From a bacterium (GTDB taxonomy: Bacteria > Desulfobacterota > Deferrisomatia > Deferrisomatales > BM512): DNA of 47,207 nt. The DNA lies in the NCBI GenBank assembly GCA_004322275.1, contig SCTA01000023.1, forward strand, positions 1 through 47,207, in the 5' to 3' direction. The position numbers and the translations under genes are program-made. Position 1 is the first letter of the stretch. Each line of letters starts with the position of its first letter. The notes below the pieces were generated by a model that searched no databases, was not told the origin of the DNA, and worked only from the letters and a program-made list of their open reading frames with translations. Positions 46,669 to 47,207 of this stretch are shown piece after piece.

Positions 46669-47207
46669 ATATAAAGGCGGATTTTGTGAAATAGACAAAC
46701 TACCTTCGAGCCGCGTAGGGTGGGCTCGGCCCACCAAAACTGATAAAATATAAATGTAATTATATAGTTGCGGGGCTATCCGCCCCGCGCCCCGGACCCC
46801 ATCTTCTTTTAGCGCCAAAAGAAGATGGGGGAGAAGAAAGGCGCGCCCCCTTTCCGCCAAAGCGCTCGTTCGTCACTCGGCGAGCTCAAATTCGCTGCGG
46901 CTCAGGTTGAGCTCGGAACATCCTCGCTCTCTCACTCGCTGGCGCCGGAGGGCGTGGGGAACGTAAAGAAGGCTCGCACACGAGAAGGCTTGTTTTTATC
47001 TCGTGTGCTCGAAGGTATTTTGTTTACAACTATCCAAACCATACGTGTAAAAATCTACCTTCGAGTCCAAAAACATTTCATGATCTCGTTTTTGGACGAG
47101 CCATCCTTTCGTCCTCCCCGTGGCCCGTAGGTGACGCAGGGAGCGGAGGCGGAAAGGGCGGCGGGGGGGTCTTAGTGAGCGCAGCGAACGAGTGCCCCCT
47201 CACGCCC
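46669..47207. other. Non-coding, hairpin-dense region at the right end
   Basis: No gene is supported. Perfect stems: GGTGGGC/GCCCACC (46719-46735, tri-loop TCG), GCGGGGC/GCCCCGC (46770-46788), CCCCATCTTCTTTT/AAAAGAAGATGGGG (46797-46830), CGAGCTCAA/TTGAGCTCG (46881-46915), GCACACGAGA/TCTCGTGTGC (46976-47008) and GTCCAAAAAC/GTTTTTGGAC (47065-47097). The word TACCTTCGAG occurs at 46701 and 47056, and in reverse at 47008. The first stem with its GTAGGG prefix resembles an intergenic palindrome found in many proteobacteria. Confidence 0.6.

Noticed and set aside
1-47207. tRNA, rRNA or tmRNA genes
   Set aside because: No T-arm (GTTCGAATCC-type) with matching acceptor stem, and no rRNA-like stretches were found on reading either strand.

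Overview
The window looks like chromosome from a GC-rich (by eye roughly 60% G+C) deltaproteobacterium in the broad sense, most likely near the Desulfuromonadales/Geobacter side of Desulfobacterota. The evidence is the gene order queA-tgt-yajC-secD-secF-recJ, a secreted HExxH protein ending in a short CFI-box, REC/PATAN (DUF4388) signalling proteins, and an NtrC-type regulator. The genus is not resolvable by reading. No tRNA, rRNA or CRISPR array was found.

Layout. 1-118: 3' end of an IS1595-type insertion sequence. 0.35-4 kb: small genes (eRF1-like protein, membrane protein, RAYT-like transposase without its HUH histidines, hotdog thioesterase, DUF805). 4.2-11.1 kb: two very large exported proteins, a metalloprotease-like protein and a 1592-residue lipoprotein. 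11.2-15.7 kb: LptC-like protein, sigma-54 response regulator, thioesterase, and an outer-membrane-like protein with proline-rich 48-bp repeats. 15.9-23.5 kb: the conserved queuosine / Sec / RecJ block. 23.7-29.2 kb: outer-membrane protein, OsmC, DUF523-DUF1722, REC-PATAN-TPR protein, zinc-ribbon protein, methyltransferase. 29.5-32.5 kb: a putative metal/redox operon (secreted Cys-rich protein, DUF2318 protein, MacB-type permease, ATPase). 32.7-35.6 kb: hybrid histidine kinase and MgtC. 35.7-38.0 kb: a tightly overlapping operon of an AAA pseudo-ATPase, an FmdE-like protein and a DUF318 permease. 38.1-43.0 kb: four exported proteins (FG-GAP/ASPIC, lipoprotein, beta-helix plus propeller lipoprotein, truncated binding protein). 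43.2-46.5 kb: RNA methyltransferase, two small proteins, a PQQ-type sugar dehydrogenase. 46.5-47.2 kb: non-coding DNA dense in hairpins.

The strongest unexplained signal is a family of intergenic repeats of about 105-150 bp, with nine copies and at least two fragments in 47 kb. Each copy has a central 13-14-nt hairpin that is either GTAG/CTAC or GTAT/ATAC, and most have an outer stem whose sequence differs between copies while pairing is kept. Seven of nine copies begin 2-10 nt after a stop codon, in the same orientation as that gene. The second candidate is the pseudo-AAA / FmdE / permease operon. The third is the Cys-rich / DUF2318 / ABC operon, whose near-consensus promoter predicts a leaderless mRNA.

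All calls are by reading only. Family names rest on recognised motifs and were not confirmed by database searches. Start codons were chosen from Shine-Dalgarno spacing and signal-peptide position.
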